64,000 bases of DNA from Parvivirga hydrogeniphila (GCF_023371205.1 NZ_JAMCCO010000002.1:121001-185000), one strand, 5' to 3'; positions 32,780 to 42,895 are shown, numbered from the stretch's first letter. A program made the numbers and translations. Notes: a model not told the origin generated them from the letters alone.

Positions 32780-35700
32780 TTACCAAAGCAGGTCTGCGAT
32801 GGCGTTGGACACCGCAGCGCTCACCGCACCAGGCCCGCCGAAGACCGTGAGCTTCAGGATCTCGGAGGTATGCGATTCGATCGCTGTCTTCGTATCCGGG
32901 CTGAGCATGGTCGGCTCGGTGAGCAGCAAGACTCCCTCCTTGGCACCGCTGGCCACCCCGCCGGTAAGCGCGTCGGGGAAGTTCTTGCCGGTCGCCACGC
33001 CGACGACAGTCCACGTCAACCACCCGTTCTCGACGGCCTTGTCTGCAACCGCCACGGCCGTGGCGTACCGGTCAGCACCGGCCATGCGCTCGACTGCCAC
33101 GCCGGGCAGCGCGTCGACCGCAGACGCCACGCTGCCAGACACAGCGCCGGTGCCACCAGCGATCCACACCGTGCTCACGCCGACGTCGGTGATCGCCGAG
33201 CGCGTGCTCGCCGGCAGCTCTCCGGTCCGAGTCAAAAGCACCGGCATCGCCATCCGGTAGGCCGGCGGCGAGACGGCGACGCCGTCAGCGAAGTCGTCGC
33301 CGCGCACCAGGAAAGCGCCGTCCACCGGGCCGCCTCGCAGCTCCGCGATCTTGCGCGCTACCTGGGCGGCCGTCGCATACCGGTCAACGCCTGCGATGCG
33401 CTCGACCGCCACGCCGGGCAGCGCGTCGACCGCAGACGCAACGCTGCCAGACACCGCGCCTGTGCCGCCGATGATGAAGACCTGCGTCGCGCCAAGGCGC
33501 ACGATCTCGTCGCGGACCTGTGGAAGCAGCGTGTCCGGCTTCGTGAGCAGCACTGGGCCCTTGACCTGGCCAGCGAGGCCAGATGCGCTCAATGCGTCGG
33601 GGAACTTCTCGCCGGTCGCGAGCACCACCGTGTCGGCGCTGTCGAACGTCTGCTGGCTCGCGGCGACGGCCGTGTCGTACCGCGTGTCGCCCATCGCTCT
33701 GACGAGGGCATCGGTCGTGCTGAAGGGAAGCGTCGTGGTGAGCTCATCGCCATCGCGTGAGAGCAGCCCGTCGATTTCGACGAGATACTCCGTCGAGGAC
33801 TTGAGCGTGTCTTGCGGCGTCAGCATCACCGTGCCGTTCTCGCCATCCACCGAGACGTCGAGCGCGAGAGTCTCCGTCCCGTCGGTGACAACGAACGTGC
33901 CGTCCGTGATGCTGCTTTCGTCCAGACGCTTGCTGAACTGGATCTCGACCGTAGCGGTGGGGCTGAGCGCCGGCTCGGAGGGGTTCGGCGTGTACTGCTC
34001 GACCTCGAACGGATAGTGGAGCGTGAAGGGGATCGCTATCGCACGCGGCGCCTCGGTCGGGCCAAGGTAGACGACGCCCTCGAAGTCGCCTTCCCGCTCC
34101 GCCAAATCCCCACGGTACTTCGTCCAGTCGACCGACAGCGGAACCACCTGGCCCGCGCTGAGCGGCCCGGACGGAAGCCCGCTGACCTGGAGGTCGCCGC
34201 CCATCGGGTAGGACGCCGTAAGCTCGAAGGTGTCGGTCCCTGAGACGCTGTAGCCGTACACGTCGATCAGGTACGACCCGTCGGCCGGCTGCTCGATCCG
34301 CACGTGCTCGTCGCCCGTCGCCGTCTCGGACGCGCCGACCAGCTGCCAGCCGGATCCGTCGAACCAGTAGACGTACAGGTCGAGGTCGGAGCCCCCTGCC
34401 GCTGAAATCGCGACGTCAAGATACGCCGCGCCAGTGAGAGAGAGATCGTAGTACTTGTCCTCGCTTTGCGTGATCTCCTCAGCGGGATAGTACAGGCGCT
34501 TGCTGAGGCCATAGGCTTCGGCCGCCAGACCGTTCAGGTCCATCGTCGTCGTGAACTGCAGTGGGACCGAGCCAGAGCCTGCCGACTCGCAGACCGCGAT
34601 GCTCGATGGATCGACGCCGACGATGCCCGCTTGGCCCGATACCGGCTCGCGCCACGATTCGCCGGACCAGACCACGCTGTGCAGCATGATCTCATTGAGC
34701 CCGCGCTCGAGCGGCCCGGCCACCCATTCCTGCGTCGTTCCGGTCGCGGTCTGCCAGAGCCAGATGCCAGCTCCGATGTTGGTGTTGGCGGAGCCGCCCT
34801 TCAGCTCCATGCCGTGCGGACCGAAAGTAGTCGGGTCGATCGAAGACCACTCGTCGTCGGAAGGACCGTACAGGAGCGTGTCGATGTCGGTGTCGACGGC
34901 GCCGGCCCCGTCAGGCCACTCCGTCTTGACGAGCCACGTGGCGCCTGGAGGCAGCGGCTCGTCGTCTTGCACGTCTGCCATGAAGAAGCGCCAGTCGCCT
35001 GACTCGGCACGCCAGTTCCAGCTCTGACCGCCGAACATCTCGCTGTTCGGCAGGATCGGGCTGGGGTCGTCTGTGGCCACCTGGGTGGGCCGCAGCGCGG
35101 CAGCCCCCATCCCGTCATCGACGGTACCGAACGAGAAGTTCGGCGTGTTGGACGCCACCGTGATATGCACCGGCACGATAGAGGTGAACGTGTCGCCGCC
35201 CCGGTAGGTGGTGATGACGTACTCGCCCTCGTAGAAGCCGGGCTTGGCGTCCGAGGGCACCGTGAGCGTCAGCGGCACATCGATCGCCGAGGAAGCCAGG
35301 AGGGTCTGCGTCGTGTCCTCTGCGGCAGAGCTCAACCACGGGTGATCGGCTTCGCGGTACAGCTCGATGACGATCTGCACCTGCACCGTCTTGTCCGCGG
35401 TGGCATCGTTGCTGTGCTGGAGGCCGAGGAAGACGCCATCGTGCATCCGGTCGAGCGGGTGCTGGATGCGGATCTCGTGGCTGTTCGCGAAGTTGTTCGA
35501 GTACGTGAACCGCATGTACTCGCCCGGATCCATCTCACCGGGATCCACGTAGCCGTCCGAGTCCGCGTCTGCCCACAGCGACCCGTCGCTGTCCTGGTCC
35601 TTCCAGTCGTACGCGAGCAGGCGCGTCGTGTTGTGCGTGGAGCCGCTCGTGTTGAACGCACCCGTCGGCGCGAAGTCCGCGAACGGCGTCGCCGTCCTGA

Positions 35701-38269
35701 TGACCACGAGGTCGGGATCCCAGTCCCGTATCTGCGCGGTGATGTTGCTCACCCAGTCAGGCCGGTTGAAGTCATACGGGGACTCGTTCGTGCCATCGAG
35801 CTCCACGAGCATCGATGTGGCGGACACTTGTTCGAGCGTCCTGTCCATGACCGCGACGTCCACATCCGAGTCAGCCGACCGGTTCCACACCTGCACAGAG
35901 CCCTCGTAGGTCATGCCGGGATGAACGACGCTCGGGAACGAGAGGTACGAGCTGCCCCGATAGTCGCCAGGGACCCACTGGCTCGGCGTCACCTCGACGC
36001 CGCCTGTGCCGGTGATGAGGTCGATCGACTTCTTCGCGTCGACCATGCCGGCGCCCTGGACGGCGGAGTCGTAGCCCAAGTCGCGCGCGCCGGCCATGAG
36101 GTAGTCACGCGCCTGCGACCACGTCGGATAGCGGCCGAACCGCTGCTTGAACGCGTCGTAGATGAGCGCCAGATTGCCGGCTGCGACCGGGCACGAACGG
36201 CTCGTCCCGCCCCAGACGATCCAGGAACGCCAGCCGTCCCATGCACCTTGGTTGAGGGCCATCGCGCCGGAGGAGTACGCGCCGTCGGCCACGACCGACG
36301 GACCGGCGTGGCCCATCGCGGACGGGCCGCGGTTCGACCACGGGATGACGTCGCCCACGGTCACCTGATCGGCGTCGTAGATGGAGTCCCAGCCGCCGCA
36401 CGCACCGAGCTGCGTGGATGCGCCGACGCCGATGCCCGTCGACGGCGTCGGCGGTGCGTTCGTCCCGTACCCGGGAGCGCCGTTGCCCGTCGAGAAGAGG
36501 AACGTGGTCGTGGCGTTCACCTGCGTGTTCAGAGCGGTCACGTACCGGGAGTGGTAGTCCCATTCGTCAGCGTCCACCGCGGAATCGCCGTACGAGTTGG
36601 AAACGGTCTGCACCTCGTCTCCCGTCCCGGCCTGCATGTCTGCGCCGAACGCCGCGTAGTCGTACGCGAGCAGCGTCGAGGTGAAGAAGTTCCAGTAGAT
36701 GTCGGAGAACGCCACGACTTTGGAGTCGCGCGCAGCGCCCTGGACGATGCCGTCACCGCCGCCTGTCGGCGTCTTGAACGGCGGGTAGACGCCGTCGTCC
36801 ATGATCGGGTCGGACGGGCCGTCGGTCATCCCCTGGCCCACCACGTTGCTCGCGCACAGCGTGCCGTGGTACTCGTCGAAGTTCAACGCGCCCATGAAGC
36901 AGACGAGATCGCCGTTCCCCGGCACCGGCGCGGACGGATCGTGCCCGCCTAAGATGAACTCGAATCCCGGCGGCTGGTTGGCGCCGTCAGCGATCCAGTA
37001 CACCATGCCGCCAGAGAGGTCCGCGTACCCGTCGGGACCGTACGTCTCTGCCTCCGAGTCCCAGTAGTCCAGGTACGAGATCGGCGAGGACATGGTGCAC
37101 GGCTTCTCGTACGAGAAGTCGTGGTCCATCCACACGTCCACGTAGACGGTGTCATAGACGCCAGGCGTGGTCTCGTCAGACACGAGAACCGCGGGGTACT
37201 CGCTCCACCCGCTCATCCACGCATACAGGTTCTCGTCCCACAGGTAGCCGATGTGGTACGTGCCCGACTTGCTCGTGCCCGGCGTGACGAACGTCTTGCC
37301 GTCGAACGTCGGGTCCGTCTCGGTGATCGTCGCGCTCGTGTCGGACCACCAGGTCTGACCGTCGTGCACGAACGAGGTGCCGTAGTAGACGTCGTACGCG
37401 TACAGGAGCGCAGAGAACGGATCGAAGGCCTCCGGCCAGCCGTGGTGCGGCGAGGCTGGGTCGGACACGATCGCTTGCGTGCCCTGCAGGTCCGGGTGCG
37501 CGAAGTCGACGCTGTCGTCAGCGACTGCGACCTTCACGCCCGCTCCGGTGTAGCCGGCGTCCCACGCGGCGGCCGAGTTGTGGCCGCGCGGCGACACGTC
37601 GAACCACCCGGTGGCGCCGCCCCCATCGTACGCAGCGTCTGCGCCACGCAGCACGGCGTCCTTGCTCGAAAGCGGCCGCCGCGCTGGGCGCACCTGCACG
37701 CCGTCGGCGTCGAAGAGCGACCGGAACTTCGTGAGCGCGCCTGCCTTCGCGGCCTGCTGGAGCCGCGCTTTGGCCGCTTTCGCGGCCTTCGCCCGCTCGG
37801 CCTTGGACGGCAGCGGCTTGTCAGGGATCGGCGGCGGCGTGATGCGGCCGTTGTCGAAGACCTTCGTCACGCCAGCAGACGTCGCTATCTTCTCCAAGGA
37901 GCGCACCTTCGCGCGACCAGCGTACAGGTCGTGCTTCGGGTCTGCTCGAAGCGCGAGCTTGAGCGGCATCTCGAGCTCTTTCGGCGGCTTGGTGCCTTTG
38001 GCCACGAGCACCGCGACGTCCACGCGGGCATCGCGGTCCTTCGGGGAAACGGCGGACTTCACGCGCTCCTTGAGCTTCGCGTCCAACCGGTTCCCGCTGA
38101 GCTCGAACAGCCCCGCGGACGCGCCGCCTGGCGCGGACTCACCGCTCGGCGCCGGCGCTTTCGGCTTCGGCGCGGCTGCGGCGAGCCCTGGGCCCGCTAT
38201 GCTCGCGAGAAGCGCGATCGACACCACGATTCCGAGGATCCGCCTGGATGGACGATGACTGCTCGCCAT
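32780..38269 (-). CDS. Cell-wall-bound subtilisin-like (S8) serine protease
   Basis: 1829 residues. Signal peptide about 1-34 (ending GLAAAAP). Protease core about 240-770: Asp in VAVADDSVDFAHPDL (about 251), His in EYHGTLCAS (about 466), Ser in GGTSRSCPVAAG (about 689). The large Asp-to-His gap holds an insertion with several Trp and Tyr. Then come beta domains, a stretch with Asp-rich metal-type repeats (WADADSDGYVDPGEMD), a pre-peptidase-type domain (YLIDVYGYSVSGTDTFEL), an Ig-like domain with TPQDTLKSSTEY, and three cell-wall-binding type 2 repeats from about 1527 (RAMGDTRYDTA, IAGVDRYATAA, MAGADRYATAV). Those repeats hold proteins on Gram-positive walls. Probably a surface peptidase feeding amino-acid use. 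Earlier starts are possible; ATG 38269 fits the signal peptide. Confidence 0.92.
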   Translation of the reverse strand: MASSHRPSRRILGIVVSIALLASIAGPGLAAAAPKPKAPAPSGESAPGGASAGLFELSGNRLDAKLKERVKSAVSPKDRDARVDVAVLVAKGTKPPKELEMPLKLALRADPKHDLYAGRAKVRSLEKIATSAGVTKVFDNGRITPPPIPDKPLPSKAERAKAAKAAKARLQQAAKAGALTKFRSLFDADGVQVRPARRPLSSKDAVLRGADAAYDGGGATGWFDVSPRGHNSAAAWDAGYTGAGVKVAVADDSVDFAHPDLQGTQAIVSDPASPHHGWPEAFDPFSALLYAYDVYYGTSFVHDGQTWWSDTSATITETDPTFDGKTFVTPGTSKSGTYHIGYLWDENLYAWMSGWSEYPAVLVSDETTPGVYDTVYVDVWMDHDFSYEKPCTMSSPISYLDYWDSEAETYGPDGYADLSGGMVYWIADGANQPPGFEFILGGHDPSAPVPGNGDLVCFMGALNFDEYHGTLCASNVVGQGMTDGPSDPIMDDGVYPPFKTPTGGGDGIVQGAARDSKVVAFSDIYWNFFTSTLLAYDYAAFGADMQAGTGDEVQTVSNSYGDSAVDADEWDYHSRYVTALNTQVNATTTFLFSTGNGAPGYGTNAPPTPSTGIGVGASTQLGACGGWDSIYDADQVTVGDVIPWSNRGPSAMGHAGPSVVADGAYSSGAMALNQGAWDGWRSWIVWGGTSRSCPVAAGNLALIYDAFKQRFGRYPTWSQARDYLMAGARDLGYDSAVQGAGMVDAKKSIDLITGTGGVEVTPSQWVPGDYRGSSYLSFPSVVHPGMTYEGSVQVWNRSADSDVDVAVMDRTLEQVSATSMLVELDGTNESPYDFNRPDWVSNITAQIRDWDPDLVVIRTATPFADFAPTGAFNTSGSTHNTTRLLAYDWKDQDSDGSLWADADSDGYVDPGEMDPGEYMRFTYSNNFANSHEIRIQHPLDRMHDGVFLGLQHSNDATADKTVQVQIVIELYREADHPWLSSAAEDTTQTLLASSAIDVPLTLTVPSDAKPGFYEGEYVITTYRGGDTFTSIVPVHITVASNTPNFSFGTVDDGMGAAALRPTQVATDDPSPILPNSEMFGGQSWNWRAESGDWRFFMADVQDDEPLPPGATWLVKTEWPDGAGAVDTDIDTLLYGPSDDEWSSIDPTTFGPHGMELKGGSANTNIGAGIWLWQTATGTTQEWVAGPLERGLNEIMLHSVVWSGESWREPVSGQAGIVGVDPSSIAVCESAGSGSVPLQFTTTMDLNGLAAEAYGLSKRLYYPAEEITQSEDKYYDLSLTGAAYLDVAISAAGGSDLDLYVYWFDGSGWQLVGASETATGDEHVRIEQPADGSYLIDVYGYSVSGTDTFELTASYPMGGDLQVSGLPSGPLSAGQVVPLSVDWTKYRGDLAEREGDFEGVVYLGPTEAPRAIAIPFTLHYPFEVEQYTPNPSEPALSPTATVEIQFSKRLDESSITDGTFVVTDGTETLALDVSVDGENGTVMLTPQDTLKSSTEYLVEIDGLLSRDGDELTTTLPFSTTDALVRAMGDTRYDTAVAASQQTFDSADTVVLATGEKFPDALSASGLAGQVKGPVLLTKPDTLLPQVRDEIVRLGATQVFIIGGTGAVSGSVASAVDALPGVAVERIAGVDRYATAAQVARKIAELRGGPVDGAFLVRGDDFADGVAVSPPAYRMAMPVLLTRTGELPASTRSAITDVGVSTVWIAGGTGAVSGSVASAVDALPGVAVERMAGADRYATAVAVADKAVENGWLTWTVVGVATGKNFPDALTGGVASGAKEGVLLLTEPTMLSPDTKTAIESHTSEILKLTVFGGPGAVSAAVSNAIADLLW
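33086..33160. repeat. Cell-wall-binding repeat DNA, copy 1
   Basis: About 90 percent identical to 33398-33472, offset 312 bp. It encodes GGTGAVSGSVASAVDALPG in both copies, the core of two adjacent wall-binding repeats. Confidence 0.8.
33398..33472. repeat. Cell-wall-binding repeat DNA, copy 2
   Basis: Partner of 33086-33160 inside the protease gene. The close match points to recent repeat homogenisation. Confidence 0.8.
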
Positions 38270-38359
38270 GCGCCCGCCCCCTTCCGATCGAGACGTCGCG
38301 ACGACGTCTGCCGCCTCCAAGACCGCGAGCGCGACCGCTCGCGCAGCACCCTGGTACCA

Positions 38360-38389
38360 ACTATGCGCAAAGAGGGCGACCTGATGCAA
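38360..38389 (-). promoter_or_regulatory. Putative promoter of the surface protease
   Basis: TTGCAT (38389-38384) and CATAGT (38365-38360) with an 18-bp spacer, each 4/6. It would leave a leader of about 85 nt. Confidence 0.35.
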
Positions 38390-38430
38390 CGGAGGAGCGA
38401 CGAACGGTCGTGGGCGCCACCTGAACGGCG

Positions 38431-39486
38431 TCAGAACAGACCCGACTGCCCGCTCTGGCCCGGGGCCGCGATCCCGAGGTGCTCGAATGCGCGAGGCGTC
38501 GCCTGCCGTCCCTTCGGGGTGCGCGCGATCATGCCGAGCTGCAGCAGGTACGGCTCGTACACGTCCTCGAGCGTGCCCGGCTCCTCGCCCACGGCTGCTG
38601 CAAGCGTACCGAGGCCGACCGGCCGCCCCCTGAATGTCGTGGTGAGCGCGTGCAGGATGGCGATATCCATCTTGTCGAGCCCCACGTGGTCGACCTCGAA
38701 GAATGCGAGCGCCTCGGCTGCCACGTCTTCGGTGATGGCGCCATCGTGCCGGACCTGGGCGTAGTCGCGCACGCGCTTGAGCAGCCGGTTCGCGAGCCGC
38801 GGCGTCCCGCGCGAGCGCCGCGCGATCTCGTTGGCGCCGTCTTCCGAGACGCGCACCCCGAGAATCGCCGCGCTGCGCTTGACGATCGCAGCGAGCTGAT
38901 CAGGCGTGTAGTAGTCGAGCCGGAAGGACATCCCGAACCGGTCGCGCAGCGGACTCGTGAGAAGCCCTGTGCGCGTAGTCGCGCCGACGAGCGTGAACCT
39001 CGGCAGGTCGAGCCGAAGCGAGCGCGCCGCCGGACCCTTGCCGATGACGATGTCGATGGCGAAGTCCTCCATCGCCGGGTACAAGACCTCCTCCACCACC
39101 CGGTTCAGGCGGTGGATCTCGTCGATGAACAGGACGTCTCGCTCCTCGAGGTTGGTGAGGATCGCCGCCAGGTCGCCCGGACGCTCGATCGCAGGCCCGC
39201 TCGTCGTGCGGATCGTCACGCCGAGCTCGTTGGCGATGACCCCTGCGAGCGTCGTCTTGCCCAGGCCTGGCGGCCCTGACAGCAAGACGTGGTCGAGCGG
39301 CTCGTTGCGCGCCTTGGCAGCCTCGATGAGCACCGCGAGGTTCGCCTTGACGGTCTGCTGGCCGAGGTACTCGTCAAGCGTGCGCGGACGCAAGGTGCGA
39401 TCGATCTCGAGGTCGTCCTCGGTGTGCTCCGCCGCGACCAGGCGTTCCGTTCGCTCGAGCGCGTCGTCTGCCTCCCAGATGCTCAT
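38431..39486 (-). CDS. ruvB: Holliday junction branch migration helicase RuvB
   Basis: 351 residues. AAA+ ATPase: Walker [11 protein letters not shown] near residue 67, Walker [11 protein letters not shown] near 116, sensor GATTRTG near 170, and the winged-helix end with [12 protein letters not shown]. It drives branch migration with RuvA. It lies 19 bp after ruvA in the usual ruvC-ruvA-ruvB order. Confidence 0.98.
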   Translation of the reverse strand: MSIWEADDALERTERLVAAEHTEDDLEIDRTLRPRTLDEYLGQQTVKANLAVLIEAAKARNEPLDHVLLSGPPGLGKTTLAGVIANELGVTIRTTSGPAIERPGDLAAILTNLEERDVLFIDEIHRLNRVVEEVLYPAMEDFAIDIVIGKGPAARSLRLDLPRFTLVGATTRTGLLTSPLRDRFGMSFRLDYYTPDQLAAIVKRSAAILGVRVSEDGANEIARRSRGTPRLANRLLKRVRDYAQVRHDGAITEDVAAEALAFFEVDHVGLDKMDIAILHALTTTFRGRPVGLGTLAAAVGEEPGTLEDVYEPYLLQLGMIARTPKGRQATPRAFEHLGIAAPGQSGQSGLF

Positions 39487-39505
39487 ACCGCGACCTTCCC
39501 AGCCA

Positions 39506-40090
39506 TCACACGCCGCCGCCCAGGCGTCTGAGCGCGTGCTTCAGTGCAGCTTCTGCGTCGCCGGGCGGCCCGTCGTACCCCTTGAGCGCCGTCGCCACTT
39601 CTGCGGCAGAGAACCCCATCGCGAGCAGCGCCTGCTCGGCCTCGCGCACGCCACCCGCGGCAGGCGCCGCTGACTCTCGTGCGCCAGCGCTGCCGAACCG
39701 ATCCTTCAGGTCCACCACGATGCGCTCGGCCGTCTTCGTGCCGATGCCAGGAACGCGCGCGATGAAGGCTGCGTCGTGGCGCGCCACCGCGTCGAGCAGG
39801 TCCTCGGGCTTGAGCGCCGACAGCGCGGCGAGCGCCACCTTCGGCCCCACGCCGCTCACGCCGAGCAGCGCGAGGAACACCTCCCGCTCGAGCGGCTCGG
39901 CGAACCCGTAGAGCGTGAGCTCATCTTCGCGCACGTGCAGGTGCGTGAGCACCGATGCCTCACGGCCTTCGGCCGGCAGCGCCGAGATGGAGCTCGTCGA
40001 CATGAGCACCCGGAAGCCCACGCCGCCGACGTCGATCACGCAGCCTGCGGCGTCCTTCGCGACGAGACGCCCCGTGAGCGAGGCGATCAT
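39506..40090 (-). CDS. ruvA: Holliday junction DNA-binding protein RuvA
   Basis: 194 residues. N-terminal OB fold ([24 protein letters not shown]), two helix-hairpin-helix motifs ([14 protein letters not shown] near 75, [19 protein letters not shown] near 110) and a C-terminal domain binding RuvB ([16 protein letters not shown]). Its ATG overlaps the ruvC stop by 4 nt. Confidence 0.97.
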   Translation of the reverse strand: MIASLTGRLVAKDAAGCVIDVGGVGFRVLMSTSSISALPAEGREASVLTHLHVREDELTLYGFAEPLEREVFLALLGVSGVGPKVALAALSALKPEDLLDAVARHDAAFIARVPGIGTKTAERIVVDLKDRFGSAGARESAAPAAGGVREAEQALLAMGFSAAEVATALKGYDGPPGDAEAALKHALRRLGGGV

Positions 40091-40584
40091 ACGGCCGCCC
40101 CCCTCCGTGCGGCGGTCCCGCGCGCGTGCGCGTGGCAGATGGCAGCCGCGAGGGCGTCCGCTGCGTGATCGGGAGCCGGTTCGTGGTCGAGCCCGAGCAG
40201 CACGCGCACCATGTAGGCCACCTGCCGCTTGTCCGCGCTGCCGACGCCGACCACCGCATCTTTGATCTGCGCGGGGCTGTACTCCCCGAGCCTCAGCCCC
40301 TTCTCGGCCAGCGCAAGCAGCGCGACGCCCCGCGCCTGGCCGGTGGCGAGCGCGGAGCGTGCGTTCGAGCCGAAGTACACGCTTTCGACAGCGCACTCCG
40401 ACGGCGCGTAGCGGTCGATGACGGCCATGAGCCGCTGGTGGATCTGGGCGAGCCGCTGCGGGAGATCGTCGGTCGGCTCTGTGCTCACGCACCCGTACGC
40501 GAGGCAGCGCAGCCGCGAACCCGTCTGCTCGACCACGCCCCAGCCGGTGTTCGCGAGGCCAGGGTCGATGCCCAAGATGATCAA
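40087..40584 (-). CDS. ruvC: Crossover junction endonuclease RuvC
   Basis: 165 residues. RNase H-like fold with the four acidic residues: ILGIDPGLANTGWG (Asp 7), AVESVYFGSN (Glu near 66), and DHAADALAAAICH (two acids near 140). It cuts Holliday junctions. The start codon is TTG at 40584, placed by the IILGIDPG start and GGAGG upstream. Confidence 0.96.
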   Translation of the reverse strand: MIILGIDPGLANTGWGVVEQTGSRLRCLAYGCVSTEPTDDLPQRLAQIHQRLMAVIDRYAPSECAVESVYFGSNARSALATGQARGVALLALAEKGLRLGEYSPAQIKDAVVGVGSADKRQVAYMVRVLLGLDHEPAPDHAADALAAAICHAHARGTAARRGAAV

Positions 40585-40654
40585 CGCCGCTTTCCGCCTC
40601 CCTGCTGACCGAACATATGTTCAGGGGCAGGATAGCATCAGCGGCTGACAGGCG

Positions 40655-41347
40655 CTACTGCTCGATCATCGCCCGGGCAAAGGCGAGCAGGTCCTCTCCA
40701 GGCATCTCCGTCGAGCCGATTGTGATGCTCACGCCATCTTGGAACCAGCTCGCCTGCGAACTCGACACCACGACGCCCGGCGCCCGAACCGCTCCGTCTT
40801 CTCCCACCTCTTCGGGCAGCGTGAACTTGTCCCAGTACCATACAGTGACACCAGAGACGCGAGCAGTCTTGAGGCGCTGAGCCATTCGCGGATCGTTCTC
40901 GAAACCGGCCGTCAGCTCACGACCGAACGTGGCTTCGTCCGGCACGACCTCGGGATCCCATGCCTTCTCTTGGATCCTGAAGCCCCCCTCGTACACCAGC
41001 ACAAGGTAGTTGGACATGCCTGCAGGGAGCCGTTCGGTCTTCGTCCCGTCTCGACGCGCACTGCGCAGCGGAGCCGCGTACACCCGCACCAGCCTGCGCC
41101 CTTGCATGTCCTGCAAGGTCCGGGGCCGGAACGTCAGCACTGCGGCCGCAGCAGACACGTCTGCATACCTCTGTCCTGCCCGCTCGAAGTCCTCGTCCTG
41201 TCTGTGATACCGTCCCGCGCCTGGTATGGAAACCAACGCGTTAGCGTCATCGGTGCGTGCACGGACCGCGTACGACACAGCGATCACCGCCACGATGACG
41301 GCCCCCGCGAGCGCGAGCACACCGAGCACAGCCCGCTTCGGTGACAT
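40655..41347 (-). CDS. Membrane-anchored protein of unknown function
   Basis: 230 residues. An MSPKR start, one hydrophobic helix (about 6-28, VLGVLALAGAVIVAVIAVSYAV), then about 200 residues outside with no recognised domain. The ectodomain is a mixed alpha/beta sequence with phrases such as FRPRTLQDMQGRRLVRV, NYLVLVYEGGFRIQEKAWDP and MPGEDLLAFARAMIEQ. ATG 41347 has GGGAGG 5 nt upstream. It follows the secreted Tyr-rich gene at 41380 by 32 bp, so the two form an operon. Confidence 0.8.
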   Translation of the reverse strand: MSPKRAVLGVLALAGAVIVAVIAVSYAVRARTDDANALVSIPGAGRYHRQDEDFERAGQRYADVSAAAAVLTFRPRTLQDMQGRRLVRVYAAPLRSARRDGTKTERLPAGMSNYLVLVYEGGFRIQEKAWDPEVVPDEATFGRELTAGFENDPRMAQRLKTARVSGVTVWYWDKFTLPEEVGEDGAVRAPGVVVSSSQASWFQDGVSITIGSTEMPGEDLLAFARAMIEQ

Positions 41348-41379
41348 CCCTGCCTCCCTACCCGACACTGCTCTCGACT

Positions 41380-42030
41380 TCATCGAGGTGTGCTGTACCA
41401 GCTGCTGTTGGACCTGCGGACAGCCTTGTAGTCAGGATCGGAATCCTCGATGTGCAGCCGGTCCCATGGCGTCCAGACTGTCGGACCGGCTCCCTTGTAC
41501 TGCAGGTTGCGATACGAGCCATGCCCGTCATCCAGTGGATCGGACCTTTCCATCGAAGACTCAGGGTCGCCGCCACGCAAGTGCATTGGAATCGTCGCCC
41601 ACTGGATGCTCCCCCGGCCGACCTTGTAGTCCGTGCTCGGGTAGTCCTGGTCGATCCAGTACGTGTACCAGGTCCCAGCAGTCGGATAGCCATACGTATA
41701 AAGTATCTGGCAGGCAGTGTATGGTGGGTCTTCGTATGCGTAGAAATGTTTCGTTGGTGTGTACAGTCCAGCGTAGTAGAGCTGGCCGATTTCTATGTAC
41801 CCGGCGTCAAGATAGTGCCGCGCGGCGGTCAAGTACAATGATCGGACGGTGTGAGAGACATACAGGTACTTCCCATAGTAGTAGACATCGCCCTTCACAG
41901 AATGATCACCGACGTGATCCGGATCGCAGACGATGTCGTACCTGATCTCGCCAGCCGCGTGCGCTGTCCCAGCCCAGAGAAGAGCGACAACAGCTGCGAA
42001 GGCCGCGATGGCCTGAACCGACTTGAACAC
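41380..42030 (-). CDS. Secreted Tyr-rich protein of unknown function
   Basis: 216 residues. Signal peptide of about 25 residues (ending GTAHA-AG). The mature part is rich in Tyr and Trp (DVYYYGKYLYVSH, YGYPTAGTWYTYWIDQDYP) with two Cys (about 35 and 107) that could form one disulfide. It looks like a beta-rich exported protein. Its base composition is lower in G+C near 41700-41760 than its neighbours, which hints at a foreign origin. GTG start with GTGAGGGG upstream. No family recognised. Confidence 0.8.
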   Translation of the reverse strand: MFKSVQAIAAFAAVVALLWAGTAHAAGEIRYDIVCDPDHVGDHSVKGDVYYYGKYLYVSHTVRSLYLTAARHYLDAGYIEIGQLYYAGLYTPTKHFYAYEDPPYTACQILYTYGYPTAGTWYTYWIDQDYPSTDYKVGRGSIQWATIPMHLRGGDPESSMERSDPLDDGHGSYRNLQYKGAGPTVWTPWDRLHIEDSDPDYKAVRRSNSSWYSTPR

Positions 42031-42057
42031 GGCCCCTCACCCCTTGCTTGCTCATAG

Positions 42058-42087
42058 ATGCTACGCCTCGCAAGGAGGGACCGTCAA
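42058..42087 (-). promoter_or_regulatory. Promoter of the Tyr-rich/anchored protein operon
   Basis: TTGACG (42087-42082, 5/6) and TAGCAT (42063-42058, 4/6) with an 18-bp spacer, about 28 bp before the GTG at 42030. Confidence 0.55.
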
Positions 42088-42109
42088 GCGATGCCCCCGG
42101 GGTTCGCAA

Positions 42110-42871
42110 TCACTCGCCTTCCAGCGCCGCGGCGATCTCCTCGGTGAGCTCCATGTTGTGGTAGACCTCCTGGATGTCGTCGCTCTCTTCGAGCACGTCC
42201 ACCAGGCGCAGGACCTTCTTCGCGGTCTCCACGCTCACCTTCACCGGCGTCTTCGGACGCATCGAGAGCTCGGCGCCTTTCACCGGCACGCCGGCCGCGA
42301 GCAAGGCGTCCCGGACGCGAGCGAGATCGGCCGGGTCTGTCGTCACCACGAACTCGTCGTCGTTGTCCTCCAGGTCGTTGCCGCCCGCGTCTGCCACGAG
42401 GAGCAGCAGCTCTTCTTCGTCGGGAGCGCCTGCTTTTTCGATGACGATCTCGCCCGTGCGTTCGAACTGGAACGCGACCGCGCCGGCGCCCGCGAGGTTC
42501 CCGCCCGCGCGCGTGAAGGCCGACCGCACGTCGGCAGCGGTCCGGTTCCGGTTGTCCGTGAGCGCCTCGATGTAGATGGCCACGCCGTCAGGACCGTAGC
42601 CCTCGTAGACGATTTCCTCGTAGGCGTTGGCATCAGCGCCGGCCCCGAAGGCCTTGTCGATCGCGGCCTGGATCTTGTCCTTCGGCATGGAGTAGCTGCG
42701 CGCCTTCTCCACCGCGGCTGCAAGCCTGGCGTTCTTTTCGGGGTCGGGGTCGCCGCCGAGCTTCGCAGCCACGGTGATCATGCGCGAGAGCTTCGAGAAC
42801 AGCGTGCTGCGCTTGGCGTCCTGCGCCGCCTTGCGATGCTTCGTGGTCGCCCACTTGGAATGTCCAGACAT
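42110..42871 (-). CDS. yebC: YebC/PmpR-family protein
   Basis: 253 residues, full length. Opens with the invariant MSGHSKWATTKHRKAAQDAKR, followed by FSKLSRMITVAAK, PKDKIQAAIDKA and YEEIVYEGYGPDG. YebC proteins have been described as DNA-binding regulators and, more recently, as factors that help ribosomes pass proline-rich stretches. It lies upstream of ruvC on the same strand as usual, though two unrelated secreted-protein genes intervene here. Confidence 0.96.
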   Translation of the reverse strand: MSGHSKWATTKHRKAAQDAKRSTLFSKLSRMITVAAKLGGDPDPEKNARLAAAVEKARSYSMPKDKIQAAIDKAFGAGADANAYEEIVYEGYGPDGVAIYIEALTDNRNRTAADVRSAFTRAGGNLAGAGAVAFQFERTGEIVIEKAGAPDEEELLLLVADAGGNDLEDNDDEFVVTTDPADLARVRDALLAAGVPVKGAELSMRPKTPVKVSVETAKKVLRLVDVLEESDDIQEVYHNMELTEEIAAALEGE

Positions 42872-42895
42872 CGTGCCGCCCTTTCGCGTGAGCCG

